Below are positions 44,599 through 57,386 of a stretch of DNA of 64,000 nucleotides, one piece after another (the first letter of the stretch is position 1; every line of letters starts with the position of its first letter). The stretch comes from Kosakonia oryziphila. Lineage in GTDB: Bacteria; Pseudomonadota; Gammaproteobacteria; Enterobacterales; Enterobacteriaceae. The stretch is from assembly GCF_900094795.1 (NCBI RefSeq), contig NZ_FMBC01000004.1, positions 62,001 through 126,000 of the forward strand, written 5' to 3'. Made by a program: the position numbers and the translations under genes. The notes under the pieces are model-generated. The model did not search any database. It saw nothing but the letters and a program-made list of their open reading frames with translations, and had not been told where the DNA came from.

Positions 44599-47500
44599 AA
44601 CCACTGCGGAGACCCTTGATCCCCTGCGCTTGCCGCTTACCGGCGAGCGCCTGATTGAAGCCTCGGCGGGCACCGGCAAGACATTCACCATCGCCGCACT
44701 CTATTTGCGGCTGCTATTAGGGTTGGGCGGCAATGCCGCCTTCCCGCGACCACTCAGCGTTGAAGAGTTGCTGGTGGTAACTTTCACTGAAGCCGCGACC
44801 GAAGAGCTACGTGGCCGTATCCGTAGTAATATCCATGAGTTACGCATTGCCTGCCTGCGGGAAAGCAGCAGCAACCCCTTATATGCCCGTTTGCTGGAGG
44901 AGATTGCCGATAAGCAGCAGGCGGCGTACTGGCTGATGCTGGCCGAGCGGCAAATGGATGAAGCGGCAGTCTTTACCATTCATGGCTTCTGCCAGCGCAT
45001 GCTCAGCCTGAACGCGTTCGAATCCGGCATGCTGTTTGAACAGCAACTGGTGGAAGATGAATCCCTGCTGCGCTATCAGGCCTGCGCGGATTTCTGGCGA
45101 CGTCACTGCTACCCGCTGCCGCGTGAGATTGCCCTGGCGGTTCATGCCTCGTGGAAAGGGCCGCAGGAACTGCTGAAGGCGATCGATCGCTACTTGCAGG
45201 GCGAAGCGCCGCAAATCAAATCCCCACCGTCGGCGGATGAAACACTGGTTTCCCGCCACCAGCGCATTATCGCCCTGATTGATACTATTAAACAGCAGTG
45301 GAACGCCGCAGTTGCCGAAGTGGAGCCGGTGATTGAAGCGTCCGGCATCGACCGGCGCAAATTCAACCGCAGCAACCAAGCAAAGTATATTGAGCGTGTG
45401 TCTGCCTGGGCGCAGGAGGAGACGCGCAGCTACTTGCTGCCGGAGGCGCTGGAGAAGTTTGCTCAGTCTTTCCTTGCCGAACGCACCAAAGCGGATGGCG
45501 TGGTGCCGGAACATCCGCTATTTGTCGCTATTGAAGAACTGCTGGCTCAGCCGTTAACGCTTGACGATCTGGTGCTGACCAGTGCAATGCGTGAAATCCG
45601 CGAAGCGGTGGCGAAAGAGAAACATCGTCGCGGCGAGCTGGGTTTTGACGATATGCTGAGCCGTCTGGATAGCGCATTGCGCAACCCGAACGGCGAGGCG
45701 CTGGCCGCTGCGATCCGCGGACGTTTCCCGGTGGCGATGATCGATGAATTTCAGGATACCGATCCGCAGCAGTATCGTATTTTCAGCCGGATCTGGCACG
45801 GGCAGTCAGAGTGCGGTCTGTTATTGATTGGCGACCCGAAGCAGGCCATCTATGCGTTTCGCGGTGCAGATATTTTTACCTATATGAAAGCGCGTGACGA
45901 AGTAAGCGCTCGCTATACCCTTGATACCAACTGGCGTTCGTCGCCAGGAATGATCGCCAGTGTTAACCGTCTGTTTATGCAGATGGAAGACGCCTTTATG
46001 TTTCGCCAGATCCCTTTCCTGCCGGTTAAATCCGCCGCTAAAAATTCGGGTCTGCGCTTCACCTTCCGTGGGGAAAAGCAGCCAGCCATGAAAATGTGGC
46101 TGATGGAAGGCGAAGGTGTTGGCGTCGGCGATTACCAGGGTTTTATGGCGCAGCTTTGTGCCTCGCAGATCCGCGACTGGCTGAGCGCTGGTCAGCAGGG
46201 TGAGGCGCTACTGTATGAAGGTGAGGGTGAGCATGAGAAAATGCGCCCGGTCAGAGCCTCAGATATCACCGTGCTGGTGCGCAGCCGCCACGAAGCGTCG
46301 CTTATTCGCGATGCCCTGATGCTGCTGGATATTCCCTCCGTCTATCTCTCTAACCGTGACAGCGTATTCGATACGCCGGAAGCACAGGAATTGTTGTGGC
46401 TGTTGCATGCCGTGCTGGCGCCGGAGCGGGAGAGCACATTGCGTAGCGCGTTAGCTACCTCCATGCTGGGGCTGACTGCACAAGATATTGAAGCGCTGAA
46501 TCTCGACGAACAGGCGTGGGATGAGAAAGTTGAGGAGTTCTCTCACTACCGCGAGCTGTGGCAAAAACGTGGCGTGATGCCGATGTTGCGCACGTTGATG
46601 AGCGCGCGCAATGTGGCGGAGAATTTACTGGCGACGCCAGGCGGTGAGCGGCGGTTAACCGATATTCTGCATATCAGCGAGTTGTTGCAGGAAGCCGGAA
46701 CGCAGCTTGAAAGTGAGCATGCGCTTACACGCTGGCTGGCGCAGCGCATCGCCGAACCTAATGCCAATGCCTCCAGCGAGCAATTGCGTCTGGAGAGTGA
46801 CAAACATCTGGTGCAGATTGTCACCATTCATAAATCGAAAGGCCTTGAGTACCCGCTGGTCTGGCTACCGTTTATTGCGAATTTCCGTGTCCAGGATCAG
46901 GGTTTCTATCATGACCGCGAATCCTTCGCGGCGATGCTTGATTTAAGCCATGGCGACGAGAGCGTCGAGCTGGCAGAAACCGAGCGTCTGGCGGAGGATT
47001 TGCGTCTGCTGTACGTGGCATTAACGCGTTCGGTCTGGCATTGCAGCCTGGGGATCGCGCCGCTGATTCGTCGTCGCAGTGGCAAAACGGGCGAAACTGA
47101 TTTCCATCAGAGCGCGGCAGGAAGGCTGATTCAGAAAGGTGAAGCGCTCGATGCTGCTGGTTTGCAGCGTGCATTGCAGGCGCTGTGTGATGACGATATC
47201 GCCCTTTGCACGCCGCCAGTCGCCGATAGCGCCCGCTGGCAGTTGCCGCAAACGGTGTTGCCCGTACTGAGTGCACGGGAAGTGACGCGGAAAATTGCTG
47301 ACGACTGGCGTGTGACCAGTTATTCCGGCTTGCAGCAGCATGCTCATGGCATCGCCCAGGATCTGCTGCCGCGTCTGGATATCGATGCGGCCGGTGAACG
47401 TGAGGTTGTGGCTGAACCGATGCTGACGCCGCATCAGTTTCCGCGTGGCGCCGCGCCGGGAACCTTTTTGCATAGCCTGTTTGAAGATCTGGATTTTACC

Positions 47501-48151
47501 CAGCCAATCTCACCGCAATGGGTGACGGAAAGAGTGCTGGCCGGGGGTTACGAAGAACACTGGGAGCCGGTACTGAGCCGCTGGCTGGAGAGCGTGCTGC
47601 ATGCACCGCTGGCCGGGGCGGACATTTCGCTGAGCCAGCTTACGGCGAAGGAGAAGCAGGTTGAGATGGAGTTCTACCTGCCAGTGACGCAGACGATGAG
47701 TGCCCAGGCGCTGGATACGCTAATCCGGCGCTACGATCCGCTGTCGGCAGGGTGCCCGCCGCTCGATTTCCGCGATGTGCGCGGCATGCTGAAAGGCTTT
47801 ATCGATCTCGTCTTTCGCCACAACGGGCGCTACTACCTGCTGGATTATAAATCCAACTGGCTGGGTGAAAGCGCGGAGGCCTATACGCAGTCGGCGATGG
47901 CTGCGGCAATGCAGTCGCACCGCTACGACTTGCAGTATCAGTTATATAGCCTGGCGCTGCATCGTTACCTGCGCCACCGCATCGCGGATTATCGTTACGA
48001 ACAGCATTTCGGCGGTGTGATCTACCTCTTTTTACGCGGCATTGAGGCGCAAAACCCCCGGCAGGGTATCTTCACCACGCGCCCTGATATGGCACTGATC
48101 GAACAGATGGATGCGCTATTTGCCGGAGAGACGCAGGAGGCGATGCCATGA
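44591..48151 (+). CDS. recB: RecBCD subunit beta, RecB
   Basis: 1186 residues, 3'-5' helicase plus the nuclease of RecBCD. Walker A is EASAGTGKT (Lys30), motif [13 protein letters not shown], and [12 protein letters not shown] belongs to motif V. The C-terminal nuclease (from about 930) has [26 protein letters not shown]-type residues: Asp, Asp and Lys of the catalytic site. It overlaps recD by four bases (ATGA). Confidence 0.98.
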   Translation: MSETTAETLDPLRLPLTGERLIEASAGTGKTFTIAALYLRLLLGLGGNAAFPRPLSVEELLVVTFTEAATEELRGRIRSNIHELRIACLRESSSNPLYARLLEEIADKQQAAYWLMLAERQMDEAAVFTIHGFCQRMLSLNAFESGMLFEQQLVEDESLLRYQACADFWRRHCYPLPREIALAVHASWKGPQELLKAIDRYLQGEAPQIKSPPSADETLVSRHQRIIALIDTIKQQWNAAVAEVEPVIEASGIDRRKFNRSNQAKYIERVSAWAQEETRSYLLPEALEKFAQSFLAERTKADGVVPEHPLFVAIEELLAQPLTLDDLVLTSAMREIREAVAKEKHRRGELGFDDMLSRLDSALRNPNGEALAAAIRGRFPVAMIDEFQDTDPQQYRIFSRIWHGQSECGLLLIGDPKQAIYAFRGADIFTYMKARDEVSARYTLDTNWRSSPGMIASVNRLFMQMEDAFMFRQIPFLPVKSAAKNSGLRFTFRGEKQPAMKMWLMEGEGVGVGDYQGFMAQLCASQIRDWLSAGQQGEALLYEGEGEHEKMRPVRASDITVLVRSRHEASLIRDALMLLDIPSVYLSNRDSVFDTPEAQELLWLLHAVLAPERESTLRSALATSMLGLTAQDIEALNLDEQAWDEKVEEFSHYRELWQKRGVMPMLRTLMSARNVAENLLATPGGERRLTDILHISELLQEAGTQLESEHALTRWLAQRIAEPNANASSEQLRLESDKHLVQIVTIHKSKGLEYPLVWLPFIANFRVQDQGFYHDRESFAAMLDLSHGDESVELAETERLAEDLRLLYVALTRSVWHCSLGIAPLIRRRSGKTGETDFHQSAAGRLIQKGEALDAAGLQRALQALCDDDIALCTPPVADSARWQLPQTVLPVLSAREVTRKIADDWRVTSYSGLQQHAHGIAQDLLPRLDIDAAGEREVVAEPMLTPHQFPRGAAPGTFLHSLFEDLDFTQPISPQWVTERVLAGGYEEHWEPVLSRWLESVLHAPLAGADISLSQLTAKEKQVEMEFYLPVTQTMSAQALDTLIRRYDPLSAGCPPLDFRDVRGMLKGFIDLVFRHNGRYYLLDYKSNWLGESAEAYTQSAMAAAMQSHRYDLQYQLYSLALHRYLRHRIADYRYEQHFGGVIYLFLRGIEAQNPRQGIFTTRPDMALIEQMDALFAGETQEAMP

Positions 48152-49980
48152 GTATGACAACACGATTACGTGAGGCGGCAGAACTGAAACTGTTGCGCCC
48201 GCTGGATGTGCAGTTCGCTCTGACGGTGGCAACAGAAGAGGAACCAGCGGTAATGCTGGCAGCAGCGTTGCTCAGCCACGACGCCGGTGAAGGACACGTC
48301 TGTTTACCGCTTTCGCGCCTGACGCCAGAAGCGTATGCCAGCGCAGGAACTATTTTTAACCCGCTTTTTGAGTTGGCCGGGAACCCTGGCGACTGGCGGC
48401 AAACGCTGCTGGCATCGCGCGCCGTCAGCGATGGCGAAACGCCAGCGCCACTGGTGCTGATAGGGGATCGCCTCTACCTGAACCGCATGTGGCAAAACGA
48501 GCGACAGGTGGCGGCATTTTTTGCCGAACGGCAGAGCCAACCCGAGGTGGATGAAACCCGGTTGACGCAGGTACTGGAGACATTTTTCCCGACAACGGGC
48601 GAAGTCAACTGGCAGAAAGTGGCGGCAGCCGTGGCGCTTACCCGGCGTATTTCGGTGATTTCCGGCGGGCCGGGAACCGGGAAAACCACGACAGTGGCAA
48701 AATTACTTGCGGCACTGGTACAGATGGTGGACGGTGGAAAATGCCGCATTTGTCTGGCCGCGCCGACCGGCAAAGCTGCCGCGCGGTTAACCGAGTCGCT
48801 GGGCAATGCGCTGCGTCAGTTGGATCTGACAGAACAACAGAAAGCGATGCTGCCGGACGAAGCCAGCACGCTGCATCGTCTGCTTGGCGCACAGCCGGGC
48901 AGCCAGCGCCTGCGGTATCATGCGGATAACCCGCTGCATCTTGATGTGCTGGTGGTCGACGAGGCCTCAATGATCGATTTGCCGATGATGTCACGGTTGA
49001 TCGATGCGCTGCCGCCGCAGGCCCGGGTGATCTTTCTTGGCGATCGCGATCAACTGGCCTCGGTAGAGGCCGGGGCGGTGCTGGGTGATATCTGTGCGTG
49101 GGTGAACGCAGGCTATACTCCGGAGCGCGCGGCGCAGCTCTCGCGTTTAACCGGCTCAACGGTTCCCGCCGGAGAAGGGCACTGTGCCAGTACGCTGCGC
49201 GATAGCCTGTGTTTGCTGCAAAAAAGCTATCGTTTTGGCAGTGATTCCGGTATTGGCCAACTGGCAGCGGCGGTCAACCGGGGTGATAAAAATGCCACCA
49301 GAGCGGTGTTCAGTCAGGGCTTTGGCGATATTGAGCGTAAACCGCTACAGAGCGCAGAAGAGTACCAGGCGATGATCGACGACGCGCTCGCCGGCTATGG
49401 CCATTATCTGTTGCGGGTGCAGGATAACGCCGCGCCGCAAGAGATTATCGCAGCGTTTAGCGAATACCAGTTGCTGTGCGCATTACGCGAGGGGCCGTTT
49501 GGGGTAAGCGGGCTGAATGAGCGTCTGGAACTGGCGCTGCTGCGGAAACGGCAGATTTCACGCCCGGCGTATTCACGCTGGTATCACGGCCGTCCGGTTA
49601 TGATCTCACGTAATGATTCGGCGCTGGGCTTATTTAACGGCGATATCGGTATTGCGCTTGAGCAGGGGCAGGGGATCCGCGTCTGGTTTCCGCTGCCGGA
49701 TGGCAGCATCAAATCTGTACAGCCCAGTCGCCTGCCAGAACATGAAACGGCCTGGGCCATGACCGTGCATAAATCGCAGGGTTCGGAGTTTGATCATACA
49801 GCGCTGATCCTGCCAGGGCAGTTTGTACCGGTAGTCACACGTGAGCTGGTTTACACCGCCATCACCCGTGCACGCAAGCGGCTGTCGCTCTACGCGGATG
49901 AGCGCATTCTGGCGCAGGCCATTGCTACCCGCACCGAGCGGCGCAGCGGGCTGGATGCGTTATTCAGCAAGGTTGAGTAA
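48148..49980 (+). CDS. recD: RecBCD subunit alpha, RecD
   Basis: 610-residue 5'-3' SF1B helicase. Walker A is [10 protein letters not shown] (Lys179) and motif II is VVDEASMID. The C-terminal UvrD-like region ([14 protein letters not shown]) is intact. End of the ptrA-recB-recD operon, followed by a GC-rich hairpin shared with argA. Confidence 0.98.
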   Translation: MSMTTRLREAAELKLLRPLDVQFALTVATEEEPAVMLAAALLSHDAGEGHVCLPLSRLTPEAYASAGTIFNPLFELAGNPGDWRQTLLASRAVSDGETPAPLVLIGDRLYLNRMWQNERQVAAFFAERQSQPEVDETRLTQVLETFFPTTGEVNWQKVAAAVALTRRISVISGGPGTGKTTTVAKLLAALVQMVDGGKCRICLAAPTGKAAARLTESLGNALRQLDLTEQQKAMLPDEASTLHRLLGAQPGSQRLRYHADNPLHLDVLVVDEASMIDLPMMSRLIDALPPQARVIFLGDRDQLASVEAGAVLGDICAWVNAGYTPERAAQLSRLTGSTVPAGEGHCASTLRDSLCLLQKSYRFGSDSGIGQLAAAVNRGDKNATRAVFSQGFGDIERKPLQSAEEYQAMIDDALAGYGHYLLRVQDNAAPQEIIAAFSEYQLLCALREGPFGVSGLNERLELALLRKRQISRPAYSRWYHGRPVMISRNDSALGLFNGDIGIALEQGQGIRVWFPLPDGSIKSVQPSRLPEHETAWAMTVHKSQGSEFDHTALILPGQFVPVVTRELVYTAITRARKRLSLYADERILAQAIATRTERRSGLDALFSKVE

Positions 49981-49981
49981 C

Positions 49982-50002
49982 GCCCCCGCAGCGCGCGGGG
50001 GC
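49982..50002. terminator. Bidirectional hairpin between recD and argA
   Basis: GCCCCCGC at 49982-49989 pairs with GCGGGGGC at 49995-50002. The T tracts are poor, so termination strength is uncertain. Confidence 0.6.
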
Positions 50003-50008
50003 AAGCTT

Positions 50009-51340
50009 TCAGGTAAGATCGGCCATCAGTACTTTGGAGCGGCGCTGATAGTTGTACATCTGCTTTTTGGTTTCCGGCAGCGAATCAATATCCACTGGGG
50101 TAAAGCCACGCTCCTGGAACCAGTGAATGCTGCGCGTAGTAAGCACAAACAATTTGCTTAGGCCAATCTGTCTCGCTTGTGCGGCAATACGCTCCAGCAG
50201 GACTTCACCGCGCGATGAGCTGCGATAGTCCGGGTGTACCGCCACGCAGGCCATCTCGCCGATTTTCTCTTCCGGGAAGGGATAAAGTGCCGCACAGGCT
50301 ATGGTCAGATTATCGCGTTCGATAATGGTGAATTTGTCGATCTCCATCTCCAGTTGCTCGCGGGAGCGGCGCACCAGAATGCCCTGTTGTTCAAGCGGGC
50401 GGATAAGTTCGAGAATGCCGCCAATATCGTTGATGGTGGCGCGGCGGATCTGCTCGGCGCTCTCCATCACAATCTGCGTACCGATACCGTCGCGGGAGAA
50501 CAACTCCTGCAACAGCGCGCCATCTTCCTGATAGCTGATCAAGTGGCTGCGCCGCACGCCGCTGCGACAGGCTTTGACCGCACCGCGCAGGAAGCGCACC
50601 GTGCCGGAGTGGTAATCTCCTTGCGCTTCCAGCGATTCGACGCGCGCCTGCGCTTCGTTCGGGAAAAGCTCGGAAACAATATCGCCCTCGTCATTCATCA
50701 CCCCTTGCGACGAGCAGAAACCGATCATTTTTTCGGCTTTCAACTTGATGGCAAGCTGGGTGGCGATCTCTTCAGAGGTGAGGTTAAAACTTTCGCCAGT
50801 AACTGACACCGCGACTGGCCCCATCAGCACAATCGCACCACTGTCGAGCTGGCGATGGATCGCTTCCTCATCAATACGGCGAATACGTCCACTGTGGCAA
50901 TAATCCACGCCATCATCGACGCCCAGCGGCTGCGAAATAATAAAGTTGCCGCTGACTACGTTAATATGTGCGCCCTGCAATGGCGTATTGTTGAGGCTCA
51001 TCGACAGCCGCGCCGTGATGTCGAGTTGCAACAGACCTGCTGCCTGCTTAACCAGTTCAAGGGTTTTTGCATCGGTCACGCGGGTGTGTTTGTGGTAAAT
51101 CGGTTCATGATTATGTTCGGCAAGATTGGCGTCGATTTGCGGACGCGCGCCGTACACTACCACCAGCCGGATGCCGAGGCTGTGTAATAGACCTATGTCG
51201 TTGACAATACTTGAAAAATTATCGTGTTCAATGGCTTCGCCGCCGAGCATAATGACAAATGTCTTTCCCCGATGGGCATTAATATAGGGAACAGAATGGC
51301 GAAATCCTTGTACCAGTTCGGTTCTGCGCTCTCTTACCAC
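50009..51340 (-). CDS. argA: N-acetylglutamate synthase ArgA
   Basis: 443 residues, first step of arginine synthesis (glutamate plus acetyl-CoA). The N-terminal amino-acid-kinase-like domain ([19 protein letters not shown]) binds arginine for feedback inhibition. The C-terminal GNAT domain has [20 protein letters not shown]. Start is GTG at 51340 ([10 protein letters not shown]), as in E. coli. An ARG box lies upstream. Confidence 0.97.
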   Translation of the reverse strand: MVRERRTELVQGFRHSVPYINAHRGKTFVIMLGGEAIEHDNFSSIVNDIGLLHSLGIRLVVVYGARPQIDANLAEHNHEPIYHKHTRVTDAKTLELVKQAAGLLQLDITARLSMSLNNTPLQGAHINVVSGNFIISQPLGVDDGVDYCHSGRIRRIDEEAIHRQLDSGAIVLMGPVAVSVTGESFNLTSEEIATQLAIKLKAEKMIGFCSSQGVMNDEGDIVSELFPNEAQARVESLEAQGDYHSGTVRFLRGAVKACRSGVRRSHLISYQEDGALLQELFSRDGIGTQIVMESAEQIRRATINDIGGILELIRPLEQQGILVRRSREQLEMEIDKFTIIERDNLTIACAALYPFPEEKIGEMACVAVHPDYRSSSRGEVLLERIAAQARQIGLSKLFVLTTRSIHWFQERGFTPVDIDSLPETKKQMYNYQRRSKVLMADLT

Positions 51341-51374
51341 GGCCTGTCCTCAATGCATGTTTATTCGTAAATTG

Positions 51375-51388
51375 TGTATTTTTATTCT
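51375..51388 (-). promoter_or_regulatory. ARG box of argA
   Basis: TGTATTTTTATTCT (minus-strand AGAATAAAAATACA) fits the ArgR operator TGAATWWWWATTCA with two mismatches, and lies 35 bases before the start codon. A poorer second half-site may lie at about 51357-51370. Confidence 0.75.
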
Positions 51389-51567
51389 TTTATGCTGCCC
51401 GGTGCAAGTGCAAATTTTGTCATCATTCAATAAATTTTCCCCGGCAAAGCCAATGGGCAGACATATGTTTACCCTTTAATGGATGACAGGTTATGCATCA
51501 TTCGTTAAAGTTTTCGGTCAATTCTGACGAATAGCATTATTTAGCGAAAAAATTGCTCGGGAGAGGC

Positions 51568-52821
51568 ATGTCGGGAAGTCAGTCATTGGTGAGCCGCCGT
51601 AAGTTATTAAAAGGGGCGGGGGCCATGTGGTTATTAAGTGTAAGCCAGATTGGCCTGGCTGCGGTAAGCCAGGTGGTGGCGGTGCGCGTCTGGCCGGCGT
51701 CTACCTATACGCGCGTAACGGTGGAATCTAACCAGGTCATTAAATACAAGCAATTCATGTTGAGTAATCCTGACCGGCTGGTGGTGGATCTCGAAGGTGT
51801 ACACCTTAACTCCGTGCTGAAAGGCATGGGGACGCAGATTCGTGGCGACGATCCCTTTATTAAATCTGCGCGCGTTGGTCAGTTTGATCCGCAAACCGTG
51901 CGCATGGTGTTTGAGTTGAAACAGGATATTGCGCCGCAACTGTTCGCGCTGGCACCGGTCGCTGGCTTCAAAGAGCGGCTGGTGATGGATCTCTATCCGG
52001 TGAATGCGAAAGATGTACAGGATCCGCTGCTGGCGCTACTGGAAGAGTACAACAAAGGCGATCTTGAACAGCAGGTGCCGAAGCAGGATAGCGGCCCGCA
52101 GCCGGGAAGAGCGGGGCGCGATCGACCAATCGTTATTATGCTGGATCCCGGTCACGGCGGCGAAGATCCGGGGGCGACGGGGAAATACCGTACCCGCGAG
52201 AAAGATGTGGTGCTACAAATCGCCCGCCGTCTGTACGCGCTGATCGCGAAAGAAGGCAATATGAAAGCCTACATGACGCGTAACGAGGATGTCTTTATCC
52301 CGCTGAAAGTGCGCGTTGCCAAAGCGCAAAAACAGCGTGCGGATCTGTTTGTGTCGATTCACGCCGATGCTTTCACCAGCCGTCAGCCGAGCGGTTCTTC
52401 AGTATTTGCCCTTTCTACCAAAGGGGCGACCAGTACGGCGGCGAAATATCTGGCGAAGACGCAGAACGCTTCTGACCTTATTGGCGGCGTCAGTAAAAGT
52501 GGCGACCGTTATCTCGATCACACCATGTTCGATATGGTGCAATCGCTGACAATCAATGACAGCCTCAAGTTCGGCAAAGCCGTGCTCAACAAGCTCGGCA
52601 ACGTTAATACCCTGCATAAAAATAAGGTGGAACAGGCCGGTTTTGCGGTGCTGAAAGCGCCGGATATTCCATCGATTCTGGTCGAGACCGCATTTATCAG
52701 TAATGTGGAAGAGGAACGTAAACTGAAGACGGCTAAATTCCAGCAGGAAGTGGCGGAGTCGATTCTGGCAGGGATTAAAGCCTACTTCGCGGATAGCGCG
52801 ACGCTGGCCAGAAGGGGATAA
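51568..52821 (+). CDS. amiC: N-acetylmuramoyl-L-alanine amidase AmiC
   Basis: 417-residue Tat-exported zinc amidase that splits septal peptidoglycan during division, activated by NlpD. The twin-arginine signal is [18 protein letters not shown]; the AMIN localisation domain (about 35-140) precedes the amidase_3 domain from about 190. Zinc ligand region [14 protein letters not shown] and SIHADAFTS are visible. ATG 51568 is preferred to ATG 51553. Confidence 0.97.
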   Translation: MSGSQSLVSRRKLLKGAGAMWLLSVSQIGLAAVSQVVAVRVWPASTYTRVTVESNQVIKYKQFMLSNPDRLVVDLEGVHLNSVLKGMGTQIRGDDPFIKSARVGQFDPQTVRMVFELKQDIAPQLFALAPVAGFKERLVMDLYPVNAKDVQDPLLALLEEYNKGDLEQQVPKQDSGPQPGRAGRDRPIVIMLDPGHGGEDPGATGKYRTREKDVVLQIARRLYALIAKEGNMKAYMTRNEDVFIPLKVRVAKAQKQRADLFVSIHADAFTSRQPSGSSVFALSTKGATSTAAKYLAKTQNASDLIGGVSKSGDRYLDHTMFDMVQSLTINDSLKFGKAVLNKLGNVNTLHKNKVEQAGFAVLKAPDIPSILVETAFISNVEEERKLKTAKFQQEVAESILAGIKAYFADSATLARRG

Positions 52822-52842
52822 CCCAGAAGGTGATAACAAAGG

Positions 52843-52865
52843 GGCGCTGAAAGGCGCCATTTTTT
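52843..52865 (+). terminator. Terminator after amiC
   Basis: GGCGC at 52843-52847 pairs with GCGCC at 52854-52858, followed by ATTTTTT. Confidence 0.75.
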
Positions 52866-52879
52866 ACGGACGACAGAAA

Positions 52880-52905
52880 CAAAAAAACACCCGTATAAGG
52901 TGTTT
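52880..52905 (-). terminator. Terminator of the initiator tRNA operon
   Basis: Minus strand AACACC pairs with GGTGTT and is followed by a T run, just beyond the 3' end of the tRNA at 52913. Confidence 0.85.
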
Positions 52906-52912
52906 ATTGTGT

Positions 52913-52989
<77 letters not shown>

Positions 52990-53039
52990 TCCGTTTGTTT
53001 ACACTTCCATCATGTAAACTTTTTTCGTCACAATTTAAT

Positions 53040-53116
<77 letters not shown>

Positions 53117-53322
53117 TCCGTGGATGCGCACTATACTCTGCAAACTTAGCGATGCAACCTTTTTTTTGACTAATTCGACGAATTGCCTTGGGTATGTGTA
53201 AAAAAAACACAATCAGATTATTATTTATGCAAAATTTGCGTTGGGTTGTGCTGACGCATTTCTTTAGTGAATAGGGTTTGTTATCTTCACCCCGCTGCAG
53301 GTTAATCAGAAGACGAGATATA

Positions 53323-54429
53323 ATGAAAGGACGTTGGGCTAAGTTCGTACTCACAGGCGCCATGGTCGCAATCCTTGCCGCTTGTTCCTCCAAACCGACC
53401 GATCGCGGTCAACAGTATAAAGACGGAAAGTTTTCTCAGCCTTTTTCCCTGGTCAATCAACCTGACGCCGTCGGGGCGCCAATCAACGCCGGAGACTTCT
53501 CCGAGCAGGTTAATCAAATTCGTTCCGCTTCTCCGCGTCTCTATAGCAACCAGAGTGGCCTTTACAATGCGATTCAGTCCTGGCTGATGTCGGGCGGTGA
53601 TACGCGCACTCTGCGTCAGTACGGCCTTGATGCGTGGCAGATGGAAGGAACGGATAACTACGGAAACGTGCAATTTACCGGGTACTACACGCCGGTAGTG
53701 CAGGCGCGCCATACGCGTCAGGGCGAGTTCCAGTACCCGATTTATCGCATGCCGCCTAAACGCGGCCGTTTACCATCGCGCGCGGAAATCTATGCTGGCG
53801 CGCTCAGCGACAACTATGTGCTGGCGTACAGCAACTCGCTGATGGATAACTTTATTATGGATGTACAGGGCAGCGGCTATATCGATTTTGGCGATGGCAG
53901 CCCGCTTAACTTCTTCAGTTACGCCGGGAAAAATGGCCATGCTTACCGCAGTATCGGCAAGGTGTTGATCGACCGCGGCGAAGTGAAGAAAGAAGATATG
54001 TCGATGCAGGCCATTCGCGAATGGGGTGAAAAACACAGTGAAGCGCAAGTGCGTGCGTTGCTGGAAGAGAATGCGTCGTTTGTCTTCTTTAAACCGCAAT
54101 CCTGGGCACCGGTGAAAGGCGCCAGCGCGGTACCGCTGATTGGACGCGCTTCTGTCGCTTCCGATCGCAGTATTATTCCGCCAGGTACTACACTGCTTGC
54201 GGAAGTGCCGCAACTGGATAATAAAGGCAAATTCAACGGTCAGTATGAGCTGCGTCTGATGGTGGCGCTGGATGTCGGCGGTGCCATCAAAGGCCAGCAC
54301 TTCGATATCTATCAGGGGATTGGCCCGGATGCTGGTCACCGCGCAGGCTGGTATAACCATTATGGCCGGGTCTGGGTGTTGAAAAACGCCCCGGGCGCGG
54401 GCACCAGTGGCGGCATGTTCAGCGGCTGA
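53323..54429 (+). CDS. mltA: Membrane-bound lytic transglycosylase A, MltA
   Basis: 368-residue outer-membrane lipoprotein that cleaves peptidoglycan glycan chains to 1,6-anhydromuropeptides. Lipobox AAC with Cys at residue 21. The MltA double-psi barrel and the catalytic Asp are in the 3D region (LMVALDVGGAIKG). The C-terminus reads APGAGTSGGMFSG, a few residues longer than in E. coli. ATG 53323 chosen by the MKGRW start. Confidence 0.97.
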   Translation: MKGRWAKFVLTGAMVAILAACSSKPTDRGQQYKDGKFSQPFSLVNQPDAVGAPINAGDFSEQVNQIRSASPRLYSNQSGLYNAIQSWLMSGGDTRTLRQYGLDAWQMEGTDNYGNVQFTGYYTPVVQARHTRQGEFQYPIYRMPPKRGRLPSRAEIYAGALSDNYVLAYSNSLMDNFIMDVQGSGYIDFGDGSPLNFFSYAGKNGHAYRSIGKVLIDRGEVKKEDMSMQAIREWGEKHSEAQVRALLEENASFVFFKPQSWAPVKGASAVPLIGRASVASDRSIIPPGTTLLAEVPQLDNKGKFNGQYELRLMVALDVGGAIKGQHFDIYQGIGPDAGHRAGWYNHYGRVWVLKNAPGAGTSGGMFSG

Positions 54430-54446
54430 GTATGATACACTCTGCG

Positions 54447-54477
54447 GCCCTCTTTCGCCTCCGGAAGAGGGCTTTTT
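54447..54477 (+). terminator. Terminator after mltA
   Basis: GCCCTCTT at 54447-54454 pairs with AAGAGGGC at 54465-54472 and TTTTT follows. Confidence 0.9.
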
Positions 54478-54498
54478 GTTTTCTTTGAGGTCTGTTTT

Positions 54499-55311
54499 AT
54501 GTCAGCAGTAATCAGCGATGCCTGGCGTCAACGTTTTGGCGGCACGGCGCGTTTATATGGCGAGAAAGCGTTGCAGTGGTTTGCCGATGCACATATCTGC
54601 GTGGTCGGTATCGGCGGCGTGGGTTCCTGGGCGGCTGAAGCGCTGGCGCGAACGGGCATCGGCGCGATCACGCTGATTGATATGGATGACGTTTGCGTGA
54701 CCAACACCAACCGGCAGATCCACGCCCTGCGCGATAACGTCGGCCTGGCAAAAGCTGAAGTGATGGCAGATCGCATTCGCCAGATCAACCCGGAGTGCCG
54801 GGTGACGGTGGTGGATGACTTTGTGACTGCTGACAATGTTGCGCAACTGATGAGCCAGGGCTATAGCTATGTGATCGATGCGATCGACAGCGTACGCCCG
54901 AAAGCAGCGTTAATTGCCTGGTGCCGTCGCAATAAGATCCCTCTGGTAACCACGGGCGGTGCCGGAGGGCAGATCGATCCGACACAGATCCAGGTCAGCG
55001 ATCTGGCGAAAACGATTCAGGATCCGCTGGCAGCAAAATTACGCGAGCGGTTGAAAAGCGATTTTGGCGTGGTGAAGAACAGCAAAGGGAAGCTCGGCGT
55101 GGACTGTGTATTCTCTACCGAAGCGCTGGTTTACCCGCAGGCGGACGGTTCAGTCTGTGCGATGAAAAGCACGGCGGAAGGGCCGAAACGTATGGATTGC
55201 GCAGCTGGTTTTGGTGCTGCAACGATGGTGACCGCGACCTTTGGTTTTATCGCGGTCTCCCATGCACTGAAAAAGCTGATGGCAAAAGCGGAGCGTCAGA
55301 CCAGCGCCTGA
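54499..55311 (+). CDS. tcdA: tRNA threonylcarbamoyladenosine dehydratase TcdA
   Basis: 270 residues, E1-like (ThiF/MoeB) enzyme that makes the cyclic form of t6A at position 37 of tRNA. The nucleotide loop is [15 protein letters not shown] (about residues 35-50). It uses CsdA and CsdE, encoded convergently, for activation. Its stop overlaps the csdE stop by 16 bases. Confidence 0.96.
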   Translation: MSAVISDAWRQRFGGTARLYGEKALQWFADAHICVVGIGGVGSWAAEALARTGIGAITLIDMDDVCVTNTNRQIHALRDNVGLAKAEVMADRIRQINPECRVTVVDDFVTADNVAQLMSQGYSYVIDAIDSVRPKAALIAWCRRNKIPLVTTGGAGGQIDPTQIQVSDLAKTIQDPLAAKLRERLKSDFGVVKNSKGKLGVDCVFSTEALVYPQADGSVCAMKSTAEGPKRMDCAAGFGAATMVTATFGFIAVSHALKKLMAKAERQTSA

Positions 55312-55745
55312 CGGGCTGCATCCTGCACGGCGGCGGCCAGCGCCGCCAGCCCCTGGCTACGCGACGCGCTCAATTGGGCACGTAAACCGAGTTCGTCAAA
55401 CAATGCCAGCGGATCGTGGTGAATGAGATCATCGGGACGCTTGCCTTCTACTGCCGTCAACAGCACGGCCAGTAATCCGCGTACAATCCTGCCTTCGCTC
55501 TCGCCGAAGAAATGCATCGTTCCCTCCGCGCTCAGCGTTGAACCGAGCCAGACGCGATTTTCGCAGCCGGGAATTTCCCGCGCCTGCGCTTTCAGTGCTT
55601 CCGATGCAGCAGGCAGTTGTTTACCGAGCATGATCAACTGGCGGTATTTATCTTCCCATTGGGTCAGTGCGCCAAACGTCTGGCGCAGCGTCTGTTCGGT
55701 AACAGTTGTGCCGAACGGGTGTCCGGCGAAAGTCGGGCTTGTCAT
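55296..55745 (-). CDS. csdE: Sulfur acceptor protein CsdE
   Basis: 149-residue SufE-like protein that takes sulfur from CsdA on the Cys in [11 protein letters not shown]. Start overlaps the csdA stop (TAATG), so the two are translated together. Confidence 0.96.
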   Translation of the reverse strand: MTSPTFAGHPFGTTVTEQTLRQTFGALTQWEDKYRQLIMLGKQLPAASEALKAQAREIPGCENRVWLGSTLSAEGTMHFFGESEGRIVRGLLAVLLTAVEGKRPDDLIHHDPLALFDELGLRAQLSASRSQGLAALAAAVQDAARQALV

Positions 55746-56950
55746 TAATCCACCAATATTTCCAGGGCGCGGTCCACAGCCTGCACCAGCGCGTCGACAT
55801 CCTGTTGCGTATTATAGGGTGCAAATGAAGCGCGTAAGGTGCCGCTGACGCCAAGTGCGGCCAGCAGCGGCTGGGCACAGTGCTGACCGGCGCGCAGCGC
55901 AATACCGTAGCCCGCAAGCAGTGTCACCATATCGCTGTGATGTACGCCGTCAAAATCGAAAGCCAGCAGGCTTGAGTCCTGGCAGCGAAAGGAGCGGAAA
56001 CCCGGATGTTTAGCCAGTTGATCTTCCGCCAGCGTCGCCAGCCCGCGGCTGTAGCTCTCCGCCTGGGCGATATCCAGCGTTTTCAGCCACTCCAGCGCCG
56101 CGCTGAGGCCAATAACGCCTGCCACGTTTGGCGTGCCGGCTTCCAGCTTGTACGGCACTGGCTGAGTGGTGAAGCCATCAAATGTTACTTCGCTGATCAT
56201 CTTGCCGCCGCCCAGCCACGGCGTCATCTCATTTAGCAATTCCGCTTTACCATACAGCGCGCCGATACCGTTGGGGCCGTAGAGTTTATGGCCGGAAAAT
56301 GCATAGAAATCGATATCCAACTGCTGCACGTTGGCCGGGAAATGCACCACGCCCTGCGCACCATCGACCATCACCACCATGCCTGCCGCATGTGCCAGCG
56401 TAATCGCCCGCAGCAGATCCGGACAACCGCCGGTGACGTTGGACATCTGCCCCAGCGGCAGGATGCGACTGCGCGAGGTGATAAGTGACGGCAGTCGGTT
56501 GATATCCGGTAGGTGATCGGCACCGAGCGGCAGTTTCACCACCCGCGCGCCTGTTTGTTGTGCCACCATCAGCCACGGCACCAGGTTGGCGTGATGCTCT
56601 GCCTCGCTGACAATGATCTCATCGCCCGCTTGCAGACGCGGGCGCGCATAGCATTGGGCGACCATATTGATGGCTTCAGTGGTGCCGCGCGTCCAGACGA
56701 TGTTTTTGCCGGATGGCGCATTGAGCAGTGCGGCAACCTGATCACGTGCGGCTTCGTAGCGTGCAGTTAACTGTTGCGCCTGGGCAAACTGGCTGCGGTG
56801 CACGTTACCGGCGCTGAGGCTGTAAAACTGTTGTGTGGCATCGATTACCGCCTGCGGTTTCAGGGCGGTAGCGGCGCTATCCAGATAGACTCCAGCGTCG
56901 GCCAGCGCCGGGAACTGCGCGCGAAATTGCGATGGGTTAAATGCGTTCAT
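55745..56950 (-). CDS. csdA: Cysteine desulfurase CsdA
   Basis: 401-residue PLP enzyme. PLP lysine in FSGHKLYGP and the active Cys in [12 protein letters not shown] (loop near residue 358). Passes sulfur to CsdE for the tRNA-cyclising TcdA system. ATG 56950 gives the E. coli length; an in-frame start at 57019 is rejected. Confidence 0.97.
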   Translation of the reverse strand: MNAFNPSQFRAQFPALADAGVYLDSAATALKPQAVIDATQQFYSLSAGNVHRSQFAQAQQLTARYEAARDQVAALLNAPSGKNIVWTRGTTEAINMVAQCYARPRLQAGDEIIVSEAEHHANLVPWLMVAQQTGARVVKLPLGADHLPDINRLPSLITSRSRILPLGQMSNVTGGCPDLLRAITLAHAAGMVVMVDGAQGVVHFPANVQQLDIDFYAFSGHKLYGPNGIGALYGKAELLNEMTPWLGGGKMISEVTFDGFTTQPVPYKLEAGTPNVAGVIGLSAALEWLKTLDIAQAESYSRGLATLAEDQLAKHPGFRSFRCQDSSLLAFDFDGVHHSDMVTLLAGYGIALRAGQHCAQPLLAALGVSGTLRASFAPYNTQQDVDALVQAVDRALEILVD

Positions 56951-57142
56951 GCGATTCCTCGTATCAATAGCGTGATCGTCGCGCAATTTTTCTGTCGGAG
57001 CAAGAACGTTGCGCTCCATCGGAATTGTCTGTTTGTCCTGGCAGGGGAATGTAAGCAGGTTATGCTAAATAGTGTTAGGTAAATGTTTAAGACTCTTACA
57101 TTAAGCATGTTTCACAGCATTAATTGCCAGAAGGAGAAGAAG

Positions 57143-57370
57143 ATGAAGAAGACTGCCGCAATTATTTCTGCATGTATGTTTACTTTTGCCCTGAGCGCCT
57201 GTTCCGGTCCGAATTACGCGTTACATACCAATGATGGACGCACGATCGTCTCGGAAGGGAAACCAAAAACTGACGATCAGACCGGCCTGATTTCGTATAA
57301 AGACGCTAACGGCAACGAACAGCAGATCAACCGTACCGACGTGAAAGAGATGGTCGCGCTGGATAAGTAA
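57143..57370 (+). CDS. ygdI: Small lipoprotein YgdI
   Basis: 75 residues, DUF903 family and relative of YgdR. Lipobox LSAC with the acylated Cys at residue 20; the body ends VKEMVALDK. ATG 57143 follows AGAAGGAGAAG. Function unknown. Confidence 0.94.
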   Translation: MKKTAAIISACMFTFALSACSGPNYALHTNDGRTIVSEGKPKTDDQTGLISYKDANGNEQQINRTDVKEMVALDK

Positions 57371-57386
57371 GCGCTGAACGTGGGGT